NCBI GenBank assembly: GCA_002490635.1
Contig: DKUJ01000044.1
Location: 1 to 54,189 of the forward strand
DNA from: Porphyromonadaceae bacterium UBA7207
Lineage (GTDB): Bacteria; Bacteroidota; Bacteroidia; Bacteroidales; Muribaculaceae
Direction: 5' to 3'
DNA length: 54,189 nt
The position numbers were made by a program, and so were the translations under genes. Under the pieces are notes generated by a model. It was not told the origin of the DNA. It made no database searches and saw nothing but the letters and a program-made list of their open reading frames with translations. This document shows, in pieces, positions 25,022 to 33,875 of the stretch. Numbering within the stretch: position 1 is the stretch's first letter; each line of letters opens with the position of its first letter.

Positions 25022-25537
25022 TCAGTGGTTGGCGGTGTTGGTAATCACTGTGTTGGAAGAGGTGGATGTTACGGTTACGAAGCCGGAGCCGTTGTGTTCC
25101 ACTATTATAGGGTCGGTGAGCCATGAACTGTCGTTGCTGTCGTCGTTCTCCGGCTGTCCGTCGGGGTCTTTGCTTCGCCAGTTTTTCACCAGTGTGTAGT
25201 TCCCTGCGTTTTGTACCAGGGAATAGGTGCTTGTGCCTTTGTGGTTCTCGAAGCGGTATATCATCATGTCGTTCCGGCGGGTGGCGGTTATTGTGTTGGT
25301 GCGTTCGCGCTCGAATAGCTGCACCAGCCGCTGGTAGTATTCCTGATTGCTGAAATTCATTACCGTGTTCACTTTTGTGAGCCTCCGGTTATGGTTGCGG
25401 CGTTCGGTGTATGTGGTTTCCACGTCGGGGCATCGCTCGAGATCGTTCATGTAGTTGTCGATGCGGCTCTGGGCTGTGGACGTTATGGCCGCCAGCAAAA
25501 GCGTGAAGGATAAGACGGCGTTGCGGATCATATTCAT
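25022..25537 (-). CDS. Small secreted protein, possibly DUF5024
   Basis: The 171-residue product has a Sec signal peptide (residues 1-24, ending ITSTAQ). The mature part begins SRIDNYMNDLERCPDVETTY, then TERRNHNRRLTKVNTVMNF and a run of beta strands that ends in a Thr/Ser-rich tail. Similar small exported proteins are found after ECF sigma and anti-sigma genes in Bacteroidales, often labelled DUF5024; that label is from memory and uncertain. The ATG at 25537 is chosen because the signal peptide starts there. It is 13 bases downstream of the probable anti-sigma gene, so it is likely part of the regulated operon. Confidence 0.7.
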   Translation of the reverse strand: MNMIRNAVLSFTLLLAAITSTAQSRIDNYMNDLERCPDVETTYTERRNHNRRLTKVNTVMNFSNQEYYQRLVQLFERERTNTITATRRNDMMIYRFENHKGTSTYSLVQNAGNYTLVKNWRSKDPDGQPENDDSNDSSWLTDPIIVEHNGSGFVTVTSTSSNTVITNTANH

Positions 25538-25550
25538 GGTGCCTGGGTGG

Positions 25551-26090
25551 TTATCGTGTGAAAATCTGGCTGCGGATGAATCCCGACAGTTCATCGTCGT
25601 TGATATTGCTTATGGCCTTTTCCAGCGCTATGGAATCGTTGGCCAGGCTGTCGGCGAGGGTTGCTGCGGCGCTGACTTCGTCGTATATGACAACGATGTC
25701 GTCGATTCGCTGCCCGTCGCGCACGATGTAGCTTCCCGCATACGAGGCATAGGCGCTGTCGGCAGCGGAGGTGCGCCCGTTGCGGTTGATCAGGCTCAGT
25801 CCCGCGCCTACGGCGATGGCCGCTGCCGCTGCAATTCCTGTGAATGCCGCTATACGTGCGCCGGACAGGCGCCGGCGGGGTTTTGCAGTCGAAGGCAGAG
25901 AGGCATACCAGCCGAACATGCCACGGTATGATTCCAGGTCGGCAGGCAGGCTGCCGGGGTTATGGTTGCGGTAGAAGGCATAGAGCCAGCGTTCCTGTTC
26001 GGGGGTGGTGATGCCGTCGAGAAATTCCTGCACCAGCAACCGCGTGTAGTCGCATTCCTGAGAGCTGAGAAAATTTCGGGTTCTGTTCAT
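25551..26090 (-). CDS. Probable anti-sigma factor with one membrane span
   Basis: The 179-residue protein has a cytoplasmic N-terminal part of about 75 residues (LLVQEFLDGITTPEQERWLY), one membrane span at about 80-101 (IAAFTGIAAAAAIAVGAGLSL) and a periplasmic C-terminal part of about 75 residues. The topology, and the position directly after an ECF sigma gene with a 15-base gap, are typical of anti-sigma factors. The DGITTPEQERWLY segment resembles the small helical sigma-binding region of Bacteroidetes examples, but no zinc-binding HxxxCxxC is present. The call therefore rests mostly on context. Confidence 0.65.
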   Translation of the reverse strand: MNRTRNFLSSQECDYTRLLVQEFLDGITTPEQERWLYAFYRNHNPGSLPADLESYRGMFGWYASLPSTAKPRRRLSGARIAAFTGIAAAAAIAVGAGLSLINRNGRTSAADSAYASYAGSYIVRDGQRIDDIVVIYDEVSAAATLADSLANDSIALEKAISNINDDELSGFIRSQIFTR

Positions 26091-26105
26091 ATTATTAAGG
26101 AGAGG

Positions 26106-26624
26106 TCAGTAGTCGGGGTTGATTCTTGCTCCTGGCACAATGCCGAAGGCTTCGGCCACCCGGCGCCTGGCACGGCTCACCGCGGTGCGCACGGCGCCTT
26201 CCGATGTGCCCAGCAGAGAGGCTATGCGGGCATTGTCGTAGCCTTCGATGTGGCGCAGGCGTATTAGAGTCTGCTGTGCCGGCGGCAGCGATGCCAGCAC
26301 CGAGTCGATGTAGGCTCCGCGTTCGCGGTGGAGATACTCGTCCTCGGGCGAAGGAGTGGCGGCGTCGGCCTCCGATATTTCTACGGTGGAACCGGGGGTG
26401 TTGCCGCGTATTATATTGAGTGCCATGCGGCGAGCCATGATTTTGCCGAGCGCGCTCACGTTGTGGTATCGGTCGAGGTCGGCGCGCATTGTCCACAGCT
26501 TCAGCAGTGCGTCCTGCGCCACATCCTCGGCAGTGGCGCTGTCGTGCACCACCGCCCTTGCCGAAGCCACCAGCTGCGGGCGCAGCTCGCGGGCAAGGAT
26601 TTCGAACTCGCTGTCGGTCATCAT
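26106..26624 (-). CDS. ECF-type RNA polymerase sigma factor
   Basis: This 172-residue sigma-70 family protein has region 2 at about residues 8-75 (LRPQLVASARAVVHDSATAE, DVAQDALLKLW) and region 4 at about 110-160 (SLPPAQQTLIRLRHIEGYDN, IASLLGTSEGAVRTAVSRAR). It lacks regions 1 and 3, as expected for the extracytoplasmic-function type. Two adjacent ATGs at 26624 and 26621 fit the family start; the open frame to 26690 does not add conserved sequence. It heads a three-gene unit with a membrane anti-sigma candidate and a small secreted protein. That suggests an envelope or surface signal is sensed. No TAnnTTTG box was seen upstream, so it may depend on its own promoter type. Confidence 0.9.
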   Translation of the reverse strand: MMTDSEFEILARELRPQLVASARAVVHDSATAEDVAQDALLKLWTMRADLDRYHNVSALGKIMARRMALNIIRGNTPGSTVEISEADAATPSPEDEYLHRERGAYIDSVLASLPPAQQTLIRLRHIEGYDNARIASLLGTSEGAVRTAVSRARRRVAEAFGIVPGARINPDY

Positions 26625-26809
26625 ACCAGTAAGACACGCCGGAGGCTGTAATGTTACACTCTGAGGCGAAAAAAAACTCAAATGCCCCATGGAGTATCTC
26701 CTGTGCTTATTTTATGTGTGATTTTGCAGCAAGGGGATATGATTATTTGAGCATCCGAGGTTCAGGCTGTTTGCAAAATGACAATTTTTTGAAAAAATAC
26801 TTTGAATTG

Positions 26810-26841
26810 TTTGGCGAATACAAAAATGCGGTTTATCTTTG
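26810..26841 (+). promoter_or_regulatory. Strong promoter of the 423-residue secreted protein gene
   Basis: TTTG at 26810-26813, 20 bases, and TATCTTTG at 26834-26841 match the Bacteroidetes consensus exactly. The predicted leader is about 97 bases, long for this window. Confidence 0.8.
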
Positions 26842-26860
26842 CGCTGTAAAGGTGGTTATT

Positions 26861-26890
26861 CGGACGGCAACGTCCGGAGCAGTCCCCGGA
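26861..26890 (+). promoter_or_regulatory. Two mutually exclusive hairpins in the mRNA leader
   Basis: CGGACG-GCAA-CGTCCG at 26861-26876 forms a perfect six-pair stem closed by a GNRA-type tetraloop. TCCGG at 26873-26877 can instead pair with CCGGA at 26886-26890. Both cannot form together. The structure may stabilise the mRNA or act as a switch; no known riboswitch was recognised. Confidence 0.45.
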
Positions 26891-26944
26891 AATCCAGTGA
26901 GAGAACATCAAAGGAATATTCATCTAATTCAAAAACCAAGCAGA

Positions 26945-28216
26945 ATGAAGAAACTCTACACTCTTCTTGCCGTTGCCGCTTGCGCAGCCAGCGCCAGCGC
27001 TATCAACAGTGTTGTTGTGGACCGCCAGGCCGTCCCCGCCGCTCTCGATAACCGTTGCGCCGCCATCGATGGCATCGAATACGCTCCCGCCAAGGCTGCT
27101 CCCGTAAACGGCCAGTGGAACGTTGTCGGCACAGGCACCGCCGCCGAAGGCTTCCTCTACGACGCCATGTACGAAATGCCCATGGTTGCCGGCCAGCAGT
27201 GGGAAATCACCATCGAACAGTCGGCCAGCGATGCCAACTGGTACCGCACCGTGTTCTATAACGACAACTCTCCTATCGTAGAGCTTCTCGGCGAGGGCGA
27301 TACCGGCTACTTCTACTTCAACATCGGCAATCCCCAGAAAGTGTACTCCGATCCCTATCTGGTAGGCGGCGGCGAGTTCACCTTCTACCAGCGCTGTAAA
27401 GAAAGCGGTCTGTCCGACATGGTTCAAAACCCCGCTTTCGCCGAAGGCCACTATGGCAAATACGAAAACGGCGTTATTTCCTTCGAAGCAGGAACTTTCG
27501 CCTACCACAACAAGGCTGAGAAACTTCTTCAGGCAGTCGACAAACGCGGCGACCTCCGCATCGCCCTCCCCGGCACCGTTATGCCCGCCAAATGGCAGCC
27601 CATCGGCATGAGCGTATGGGAAGAAGCCATCCTCGCTCCTTTCTTCACCGCCAAGGAAGTGGGTGGAGCTCTCGTCCCCGGCGCACCTCTGGTATCCGAC
27701 GTAATGGTGGAACGCAGCGTCGACAACGCCAACATTATCCGCATCGTCACCCCCTGGCTCAAGTACTACGAATCTCACGAAACTCTGGTTATCGACCTCT
27801 CCAATCCCAAATATGCTGTAATCGACCAGCAGCCTACCGGCTTTGTTGATTCTCAGGAAGGCCCCATCGACATCCTGTCGGCCAGCGCCAACGTGGCTCC
27901 CGGTCAGGCTTTCACCGAAACCGCCAAGATGATCAAATTCGACGCAGCCACCAACGTGGTATCGTTCCCCGCCAACTGCTGCTATGTTTACTATCCCGTA
28001 ACCGATCCCGAACACGTGTTCACTGTTAAGGACGAACTGGCATTCGCCGGCGCTCTCAGAATCGGTACCGAAGGTGGTGTTGGCTCCATCGTTGTGGAAG
28101 ACACCAACGCAGCTCCCGAATACTTCAACCTTCAGGGCATCCGCGTTGCCAACCCCGAAAGCGGCCTCTACATCGTACGTCGTGGCAACAAGGTGAGCAA
28201 AGAACTCGTTCGCTGA
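26945..28216 (+). CDS. Secreted protein with C-terminal NLQGIRV-type module
   Basis: The protein has 423 residues with a Sec signal peptide (residues 1-19, ending ASASA). The body is rich in aromatic and acidic residues and shows no enzyme motif I recognise. The C-terminus, EYFNLQGIRVANPESGLYI followed by VRRGNKVSKELVR, is a short module shared by many exported proteins of Muribaculaceae and Prevotella. It resembles a compact secretion or anchoring domain. Codon choice favours C-ending codons and GAA more than the neighbours, and the promoter is near-perfect, so high expression is likely. The frame is open upstream to 26651, but the signal peptide and promoter fix the start at 26945. The function is unknown. 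Confidence 0.85.
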   Translation: MKKLYTLLAVAACAASASAINSVVVDRQAVPAALDNRCAAIDGIEYAPAKAAPVNGQWNVVGTGTAAEGFLYDAMYEMPMVAGQQWEITIEQSASDANWYRTVFYNDNSPIVELLGEGDTGYFYFNIGNPQKVYSDPYLVGGGEFTFYQRCKESGLSDMVQNPAFAEGHYGKYENGVISFEAGTFAYHNKAEKLLQAVDKRGDLRIALPGTVMPAKWQPIGMSVWEEAILAPFFTAKEVGGALVPGAPLVSDVMVERSVDNANIIRIVTPWLKYYESHETLVIDLSNPKYAVIDQQPTGFVDSQEGPIDILSASANVAPGQAFTETAKMIKFDAATNVVSFPANCCYVYYPVTDPEHVFTVKDELAFAGALRIGTEGGVGSIVVEDTNAAPEYFNLQGIRVANPESGLYIVRRGNKVSKELVR

Positions 28217-28237
28217 TTGGCGACCGCACCTGATAAA

Positions 28238-28286
28238 ATATAGAAAAAGCCTGTTCCGGAGTTTCCGGAACAGACTTTTTCTATAT
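28238..28286. terminator. Long terminator hairpin
   Basis: CTGTTCCGGA at 28251-28260 pairs perfectly with TCCGGAACAG at 28264-28273. After a one-pair mismatch, the A-rich and T-rich flanks (about 28238-28249 with 28275-28286) extend the stem. The flanks give U runs in both directions. Confidence 0.85.
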
Positions 28287-28400
28287 AGTCACCCCTGTCT
28301 GTCCGTTTTTTCGCGGCAATATTTATGCAGCGGGAACGGGCGGATGCACTATTCAACCCAATCATTTATTAACTTTTATTGAATGTAACATTTCACAAGA

Positions 28401-31400
28401 ATGTTGGTCGGCTGCCTTATGCTGCTGATGGCTTTCGCAGGAAAGTCGTGGCATGTGTATGCAGCGATCGATAATGCCGCTTATGGCATTCTTGCCTTCA
28501 GCGACGAACAGTCTCGCCTTACGAACAATATCGTGAGGTTCGATCTGGTGAGCGATAAGGAGCCGGTATTCACCGGCGCGGTCGCTTTCAGTGAGACTGC
28601 CACCGCCGGTGCATATGCAGCACGCGGCTATTACGTTGCCACTACCGAGATGGCAGGATCGAAGGAGATGCCCAAAACTCTGGTGAGGTTCGACATTGAG
28701 AAGGGAACCTACACCACCGTAGGCCGGCTCAGCGGCTATGAGAGCCTGATCAACGACATGACCTACGACAACTCGACCTCGACGATGTATGCCGTTTCGA
28801 GGGTCGGAGATTCCCGGTCGGCACTCTTCGCTATCAGCCTCTCCGACGGCACTTCCTCCAGAGTGGCCACACTCGACCGCCGGTTCTTTACCCTGGCGTC
28901 GACCTATGCGGGCCAGCTCTATGGCATAAGCTATGAAGGCGACTTCTGCGCTATCGACAAGAACAGCGGCAATGTGAGCGTGATAGGCCACACCGGTCAT
29001 TATCCGCAGAGCTTCCAGACCATGGAGTTCGACTATTCCACAGGCCAGCTGTACTGGATCGCATCCACCCGCGTGATGAATGAAAGCGGTTCGATTGAGG
29101 TTCCGGAGAGTTTCGTGGCCACAATAGATATTTCGACGGGAGCGGTGACTCGCCATCAGGAATTCGGCGACAACCAGCTTGCCGGTCTCTATATTCCCGC
29201 TTATACCGCAGCTCCGGGCTGTCCCGACGCAGTGCAGTCGGCTCGGATCACTCCCGGCGAAAACGGCGCTCCGCATGCCGTGCTGTCGTGGGTGAACCCC
29301 TCGAAGACATACGGCGGCGAGCCTCTTAAGGCAATCACCCGCGTGGAAATCGAACGCGACGGCGAACTTGTAGGCACCGTGACTACGGCACAGCCCGGCG
29401 CGAAATCGTCGTACACCGACAATATCGCATCCGCCGACGGCGCCGTGCACACCTGGCTGATAACGGCCTATAACAGCGGCGGCCCCGGCGTGCCTTCCAG
29501 AATCAGCGCTTTTGTAGGACGCGATGTCCCGGCGGCTGTTGCGGAAGTAAAGGTTGAAAAGACCTCTCCCAATACGGCACGTGTGTACTGGAATCCTGTC
29601 ACCTCGGGTGTCAACGGCGGCTGGACCGACCTTGACGGTCTCACTTACGATGTTGTCCGTAATCCCGGAGAGGTGGCTGTAGCCTCCGGCATAACAGAGA
29701 CCGAATGGTTCGAGACCGGAGTGGAGGAGTCCGGCACTTACACCTATACCGTTACCGCCCGCAACAGCTGCGGCGAATCCGCCCCTGCCGTGAGCGCGCC
29801 GGTGATTCTTGGCCCGAAACTCGGCCCTCCCTACACCTGCGGTTTCGACGAGGACTTCGGACAGTGGACTCCCGTCGACGCCAATTCCGACGGCAACACA
29901 TGGTACCGCTTCAATCTCAGCTGGGCACATGCCGACGGCGCATATATAAACGGCGCCAGCAATGATATCGACGACTGGCTGGTGAGCAACACCATGGAGC
30001 TTGAACCGAACACATCCTATAAGGTGTCGATAAGCTCCATTGCCAACGGCGACCACAATCTTTCTTTCCACCTGCTCGCCGACTCCGACCTCAGCGCACC
30101 GCTGCAGACAATAGGAAACCTCACCATCGGCAGAGGATACGAGGTGAAAACCGACGAGTTCCAGTTCAACACAGGTGCCGACATCGGCGACTGCAACGTG
30201 GCCATCCACGATGTGGCCGCCACCGGTTCCTCCTATCTGCTCATCGACGGCATCTCAATTGAGAAGATTGTGGACTACAACCTTGCGGCCACCGGAATCA
30301 TAGGCAACACCAAGCCCGTGGAGGGCAACACATACGCCTACACCGTTACCATAGCCAACAAGGGCGGTATGGCCATGGAGTCGTTCGCCGTAGGGCTTGT
30401 CGACGCCGATGGCAACACCCTTGCCTCGCTGCACGTTTCCGAGCCTCTCGCCGCCGGTGCTTCGGCAACCTATCAGGTGGACTATACCTTTGCGACGGCA
30501 TCCACAGTTACCGCTATCCGCGGCAAGGTGATTTCCGCGCTCGACGAGGTGGAGGCCGACAACACAACCCCGGCACTCGCGCTCACTGTGATGCCTGCCG
30601 GCACTCCCGAGGAAATCAAAATCGGCGAGAAGGTTTCCACAAGCTCTTACCATCCGCTGAACCTCTACGACAAGTTCGGCGCATCGCTCAACATCTATGC
30701 CGCTTCCGAGGTGGGAGTGCGGCAGGGACGCATCACCGGAGTGAAGCTCGAGGGCAACATCTCCTCCTACTCCTCGGGTGTCACCGGTGTCGGAATCAAG
30801 CTCTATATGGCCAATACCGACCGTACCAAGGCTTCCGACGGCCTCATTCCCGAGGAGGAGATGACTCTGGTGTATGACGGCACATTCGACCTCAGTCCCG
30901 GCGACAACTATCCTGAGTTCGTATTCGACGAAGCGTTCGACTACAGCGGTTCCAACCTGGCTCTGCTGGCGGTGACTTCTCTCGCCAATGCGAGCACCAC
31001 CTACAAGTCGGTGTCGCAGCCGTATTATACAAGTCCTCTCGAGGGCAACAGCGCGTTTGTCTACGGCAACGACTACAATGCGTTCGACTTCGCCACCTCC
31101 GCCGGCTCCTTCAGGTCGAGAACCGGCAATTCCGTAATCACCCTCATGGTGCAGTCCGGAGGAGCATCGGTGTCGGGTCTTGTGTCCGATTCCGAAGGCA
31201 ACCCTCTCGAGGGTGCCGAGGTTCGCATAGCCGAGATTCACGCCCGCACACAGACTCTGGCCGACGGCTCATATCGTTTCGATTTCGTGCCCAACGGCAC
31301 TTACACAGTCAGCGCGTCGATGTTCGGATACGAGGCGCAGCAGCCTGTCACTCTCATTGTGGAGGATGCCGACGAGACCGCCAGCCTCACACTCACAAAG

Positions 31401-33785
31401 CTGCCTGTCTACAAGGTTAGCGGCCGTGTGGTATCGCCCGACGGCACACCCGTGGACAACGCTGCCGTGGCGCTCGCCGGCTATACTCCGCTCGAGACTG
31501 TTACCGGAGCCGACGGCACGTTCGAGTTCGCGGATGTGGTTGCACACGAGCTCACTTCCGTAACGGTGTCGAAGCCATGGTTCACACCCTCGGAGGTTGC
31601 GTTTGAGCTCAGCTCCGACATGGCCCTCGGCGATATCGATGTGAAGTATTCACGCTATGCGCCTGTGAATGTGTCGTCCGGCGTGGAGGATGGCAGCGAA
31701 GCCATGAAGATAAGCTGGAACAGCCCCGCGGCCGACGCCGTGCTGAGCTATGACTCTGGCGTGGCTGCATCGCAGGTGGGATTCATGGAATCGGTGGGCA
31801 CGATTGTGATCGGTTCTGTGTTCCGCACTCCCATGACACTCAAGGGTGTGCGTTGGTTCACTACATCCGAAGGCGGTCCCCACAACGAGGTGCACATCTA
31901 CGTCTACGACCTCGATGCCGACGGCAATCCCTGCGGCGACATGCTCTATAGCCAGAGGTCGGTGGCCAACACCGACGGCGAATGGTCGTCGCTCACCTTC
32001 GCCGAGGCTGTGGAAGCACCACGCGGCTGCTTCGTTTCCGTGAACTATCCCGGATTCCTGGGGCTTGGCGTTGACAATGCGCCCAAGACACACCCGCAGC
32101 CGGCGCAGACCTATGCGTTCTCCACCGACTACAATACGGGTGAATTCATGTATTTCGATTCCGCGTCGTTGCTGGGCAATCTTATGATCCGTGCCGAAGG
32201 CGCTCCCTATTCGGCCGAGGGAACTCCGGTATTCTCCGCCGGAGAACTTCCCGGTTTCTATCGCTACAATATCCGGCGCTCCGCCGGCTACGGCAGCTCC
32301 GAGTGGACTCTTGTGAACTCCGAGCCTCTTGAAACTCTTGAGCTGGTCGACAACGCCTGGCCGACACTTCCCGCCGGCGTATACCGCTATTCCGTTTCGT
32401 CGGTTTATCCCGACGGCACCGAATCGGCCGCCGTGACCACCGCATATCTTCCCCGCGAGATGAACGGCAGCATAAGCATGACTGTAGCCGCCAACTCCGC
32501 TTCCGGCAGTGCCGAGGGCGCCAAGGTGACTCTTACAGGCGACGACGACAATGTGGTTCTCTCGTCGACCGTAGGTGCCGACGGTGCTGTGGCTTTCAGC
32601 GATATCTGGCGCCAGACCTATATTCTGGAGATCGAATTGCCGGGATATGAGTTCACCCCTGTGGAAGTCTCAATGGCCGACAGCAAGGATGTGGTACTTT
32701 CCGGCCTCGTTGTCAAGGAAATTATCGCCAATCCGGTGAACGTGCGTCTCACCGGCGACCTCAGCTCCGGATACCGCTTCACCTGGAACGAATCCGGCGA
32801 AATCGAGGACGACTTCGAGGGACATGATGCATTCACTCCCGAGTCGGCCGGCGAGGTGGGCTGGATCTATCGCGACGGCGACGGCTCCCGAACCTTTGCC
32901 GAACCCGAGTTCGAATTCCCCGGCCGCACGCAGCCCGGCTCGTTCATGGTGTTCAATCCGTGGCTCACATCCCCGTCGATGGCCGAGGCACGCTCGGTTT
33001 CGCTGCCCCACAGCGGTGTCAATGAGCTTGCCTGCTTCGCCTCTTTCACCGGTAGCGACGACTGGTTTATCTCGCCCCGCCTCACCTACCACAACGATTT
33101 CCGCTTCAGCTTCTTCGCCCGCGGCTATTCGATGACCTACGGTGAGGTTATCCGCGTGGGATACTCCACCACCGACACCGAGGCATCCTCGTTCACCTGG
33201 CTGGCCGAGAATGTCGACGTGCCCAAGCAGGTGTGGACACAGTTCGAGTACACGATTCCTGCCGCCGCACGCTATGTGGCGCTGAACTGTGTGTCGCCCG
33301 ACGGTTTCATTCTCTTTGTGGACGATGTGGCCATCTCCTCCGGCAACGGCATGCCTATGAACACAGCCATCTCCGCACCCGAAGTAAAGTATGCCGTTAT
33401 GCTCGACGGCCAGAAGGTTGCCGAGACCGACAGGTGCGAGTACATTTTCACAGATGTAGCTTCCGGCGCCCATGTGGCCTCTGTAAAGGCCGTATATGCC
33501 TCCGGTGAATCGGAACCTGCCGAGGTTGTGTTCGGCGAGTCCGGCATCGACAGCGCTGTGACGGGCGGAATCGCCGTGTCGCCGAACCCCGCTCCGGGTT
33601 ATACCCTGGTGAGCGGCGACTTCACCGGTGCGCTTCTCTATGATCTCAGCGGTCTGTGCGTGGCAACGTTCACCGGCGACAGCCAGCGACTTGACCTCAC
33701 CGGCGTGGCGCCGGGCTTCTACATACTTGTGGTGCAGCCCGCCTCGGGCGCTCCCGCAGTATCGGTGAAGCTCACCGTCCGCTGA
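28401..33785 (+). CDS. Large multidomain surface protein with T9SS-like C-terminal domain
   Basis: The 1794-residue protein is modular. Residues 25-275 look like a beta-propeller-type repeat region. Two fibronectin III-like domains follow at about 280-470 and a choice-of-anchor J (MAM-like) domain at about 480-620 (CGFDEDFGQW to LLIDGISIEK). After a CARDB-like region at 625-735 there are two carboxypeptidase regulatory-like domains at about 920-1080 (VSGLVSDSEGNPLEGAEVRI and VSGRVVSPDGTPVDNAAVAL). A second choice-of-anchor J domain is at about 1470-1625, and the last 70 residues (SPNPAPGY, LYDLSG, VAPGFYIL, KLTVR) match the type A C-terminal sorting domain of type IX secretion. An in-frame stop at 28386 fixes the ATG at 28401. 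The N-terminus is signal-like but has no Lys or Arg before residue 15. The role is probably adhesion or glycan contact. Confidence 0.85.
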   Translation: MLVGCLMLLMAFAGKSWHVYAAIDNAAYGILAFSDEQSRLTNNIVRFDLVSDKEPVFTGAVAFSETATAGAYAARGYYVATTEMAGSKEMPKTLVRFDIEKGTYTTVGRLSGYESLINDMTYDNSTSTMYAVSRVGDSRSALFAISLSDGTSSRVATLDRRFFTLASTYAGQLYGISYEGDFCAIDKNSGNVSVIGHTGHYPQSFQTMEFDYSTGQLYWIASTRVMNESGSIEVPESFVATIDISTGAVTRHQEFGDNQLAGLYIPAYTAAPGCPDAVQSARITPGENGAPHAVLSWVNPSKTYGGEPLKAITRVEIERDGELVGTVTTAQPGAKSSYTDNIASADGAVHTWLITAYNSGGPGVPSRISAFVGRDVPAAVAEVKVEKTSPNTARVYWNPVTSGVNGGWTDLDGLTYDVVRNPGEVAVASGITETEWFETGVEESGTYTYTVTARNSCGESAPAVSAPVILGPKLGPPYTCGFDEDFGQWTPVDANSDGNTWYRFNLSWAHADGAYINGASNDIDDWLVSNTMELEPNTSYKVSISSIANGDHNLSFHLLADSDLSAPLQTIGNLTIGRGYEVKTDEFQFNTGADIGDCNVAIHDVAATGSSYLLIDGISIEKIVDYNLAATGIIGNTKPVEGNTYAYTVTIANKGGMAMESFAVGLVDADGNTLASLHVSEPLAAGASATYQVDYTFATASTVTAIRGKVISALDEVEADNTTPALALTVMPAGTPEEIKIGEKVSTSSYHPLNLYDKFGASLNIYAASEVGVRQGRITGVKLEGNISSYSSGVTGVGIKLYMANTDRTKASDGLIPEEEMTLVYDGTFDLSPGDNYPEFVFDEAFDYSGSNLALLAVTSLANASTTYKSVSQPYYTSPLEGNSAFVYGNDYNAFDFATSAGSFRSRTGNSVITLMVQSGGASVSGLVSDSEGNPLEGAEVRIAEIHARTQTLADGSYRFDFVPNGTYTVSASMFGYEAQQPVTLIVEDADETASLTLTKLPVYKVSGRVVSPDGTPVDNAAVALAGYTPLETVTGADGTFEFADVVAHELTSVTVSKPWFTPSEVAFELSSDMALGDIDVKYSRYAPVNVSSGVEDGSEAMKISWNSPAADAVLSYDSGVAASQVGFMESVGTIVIGSVFRTPMTLKGVRWFTTSEGGPHNEVHIYVYDLDADGNPCGDMLYSQRSVANTDGEWSSLTFAEAVEAPRGCFVSVNYPGFLGLGVDNAPKTHPQPAQTYAFSTDYNTGEFMYFDSASLLGNLMIRAEGAPYSAEGTPVFSAGELPGFYRYNIRRSAGYGSSEWTLVNSEPLETLELVDNAWPTLPAGVYRYSVSSVYPDGTESAAVTTAYLPREMNGSISMTVAANSASGSAEGAKVTLTGDDDNVVLSSTVGADGAVAFSDIWRQTYILEIELPGYEFTPVEVSMADSKDVVLSGLVVKEIIANPVNVRLTGDLSSGYRFTWNESGEIEDDFEGHDAFTPESAGEVGWIYRDGDGSRTFAEPEFEFPGRTQPGSFMVFNPWLTSPSMAEARSVSLPHSGVNELACFASFTGSDDWFISPRLTYHNDFRFSFFARGYSMTYGEVIRVGYSTTDTEASSFTWLAENVDVPKQVWTQFEYTIPAAARYVALNCVSPDGFILFVDDVAISSGNGMPMNTAISAPEVKYAVMLDGQKVAETDRCEYIFTDVASGAHVASVKAVYASGESEPAEVVFGESGIDSAVTGGIAVSPNPAPGYTLVSGDFTGALLYDLSGLCVATFTGDSQRLDLTGVAPGFYILVVQPASGAPAVSVKLTVR

Positions 33786-33807
33786 TATCCCTTTCCTGAA
33801 AACAGTT

Positions 33808-33848
33808 CCCGCCCCGGTGTTCCAGCGAGCACCGGGGCGGGATTCTTT
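33808..33848 (+). terminator. Terminator after the large surface protein gene
   Basis: CCCGCCCCGGTG at 33808-33819 pairs with CACCGGGGCGGG at 33830-33841 (12 pairs, 10-base loop), followed by ATTCTTTAT. It lies in the 90-base gap between convergent genes. Confidence 0.8.
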
Positions 33849-33875
33849 ATGCCGTTATCTTAAGGTAGCTTGTTT

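Larger units (their letters stand above)
26625..26944. other. Divergent intergenic region of 320 bases
   Basis: The part from about 26640 to 26830 is AT-rich compared with the rest of the window. It holds one strong rightward promoter and its structured leader, listed separately. I see no additional gene. The leftward promoter of the sigma factor gene was not recognised. Confidence 0.6.

Noticed and set aside
26651..26944. In-frame extension of the 423-residue secreted protein
   Set aside because: It would remove the signal peptide from the N-terminus and start before the strong promoter at 26810-26841.
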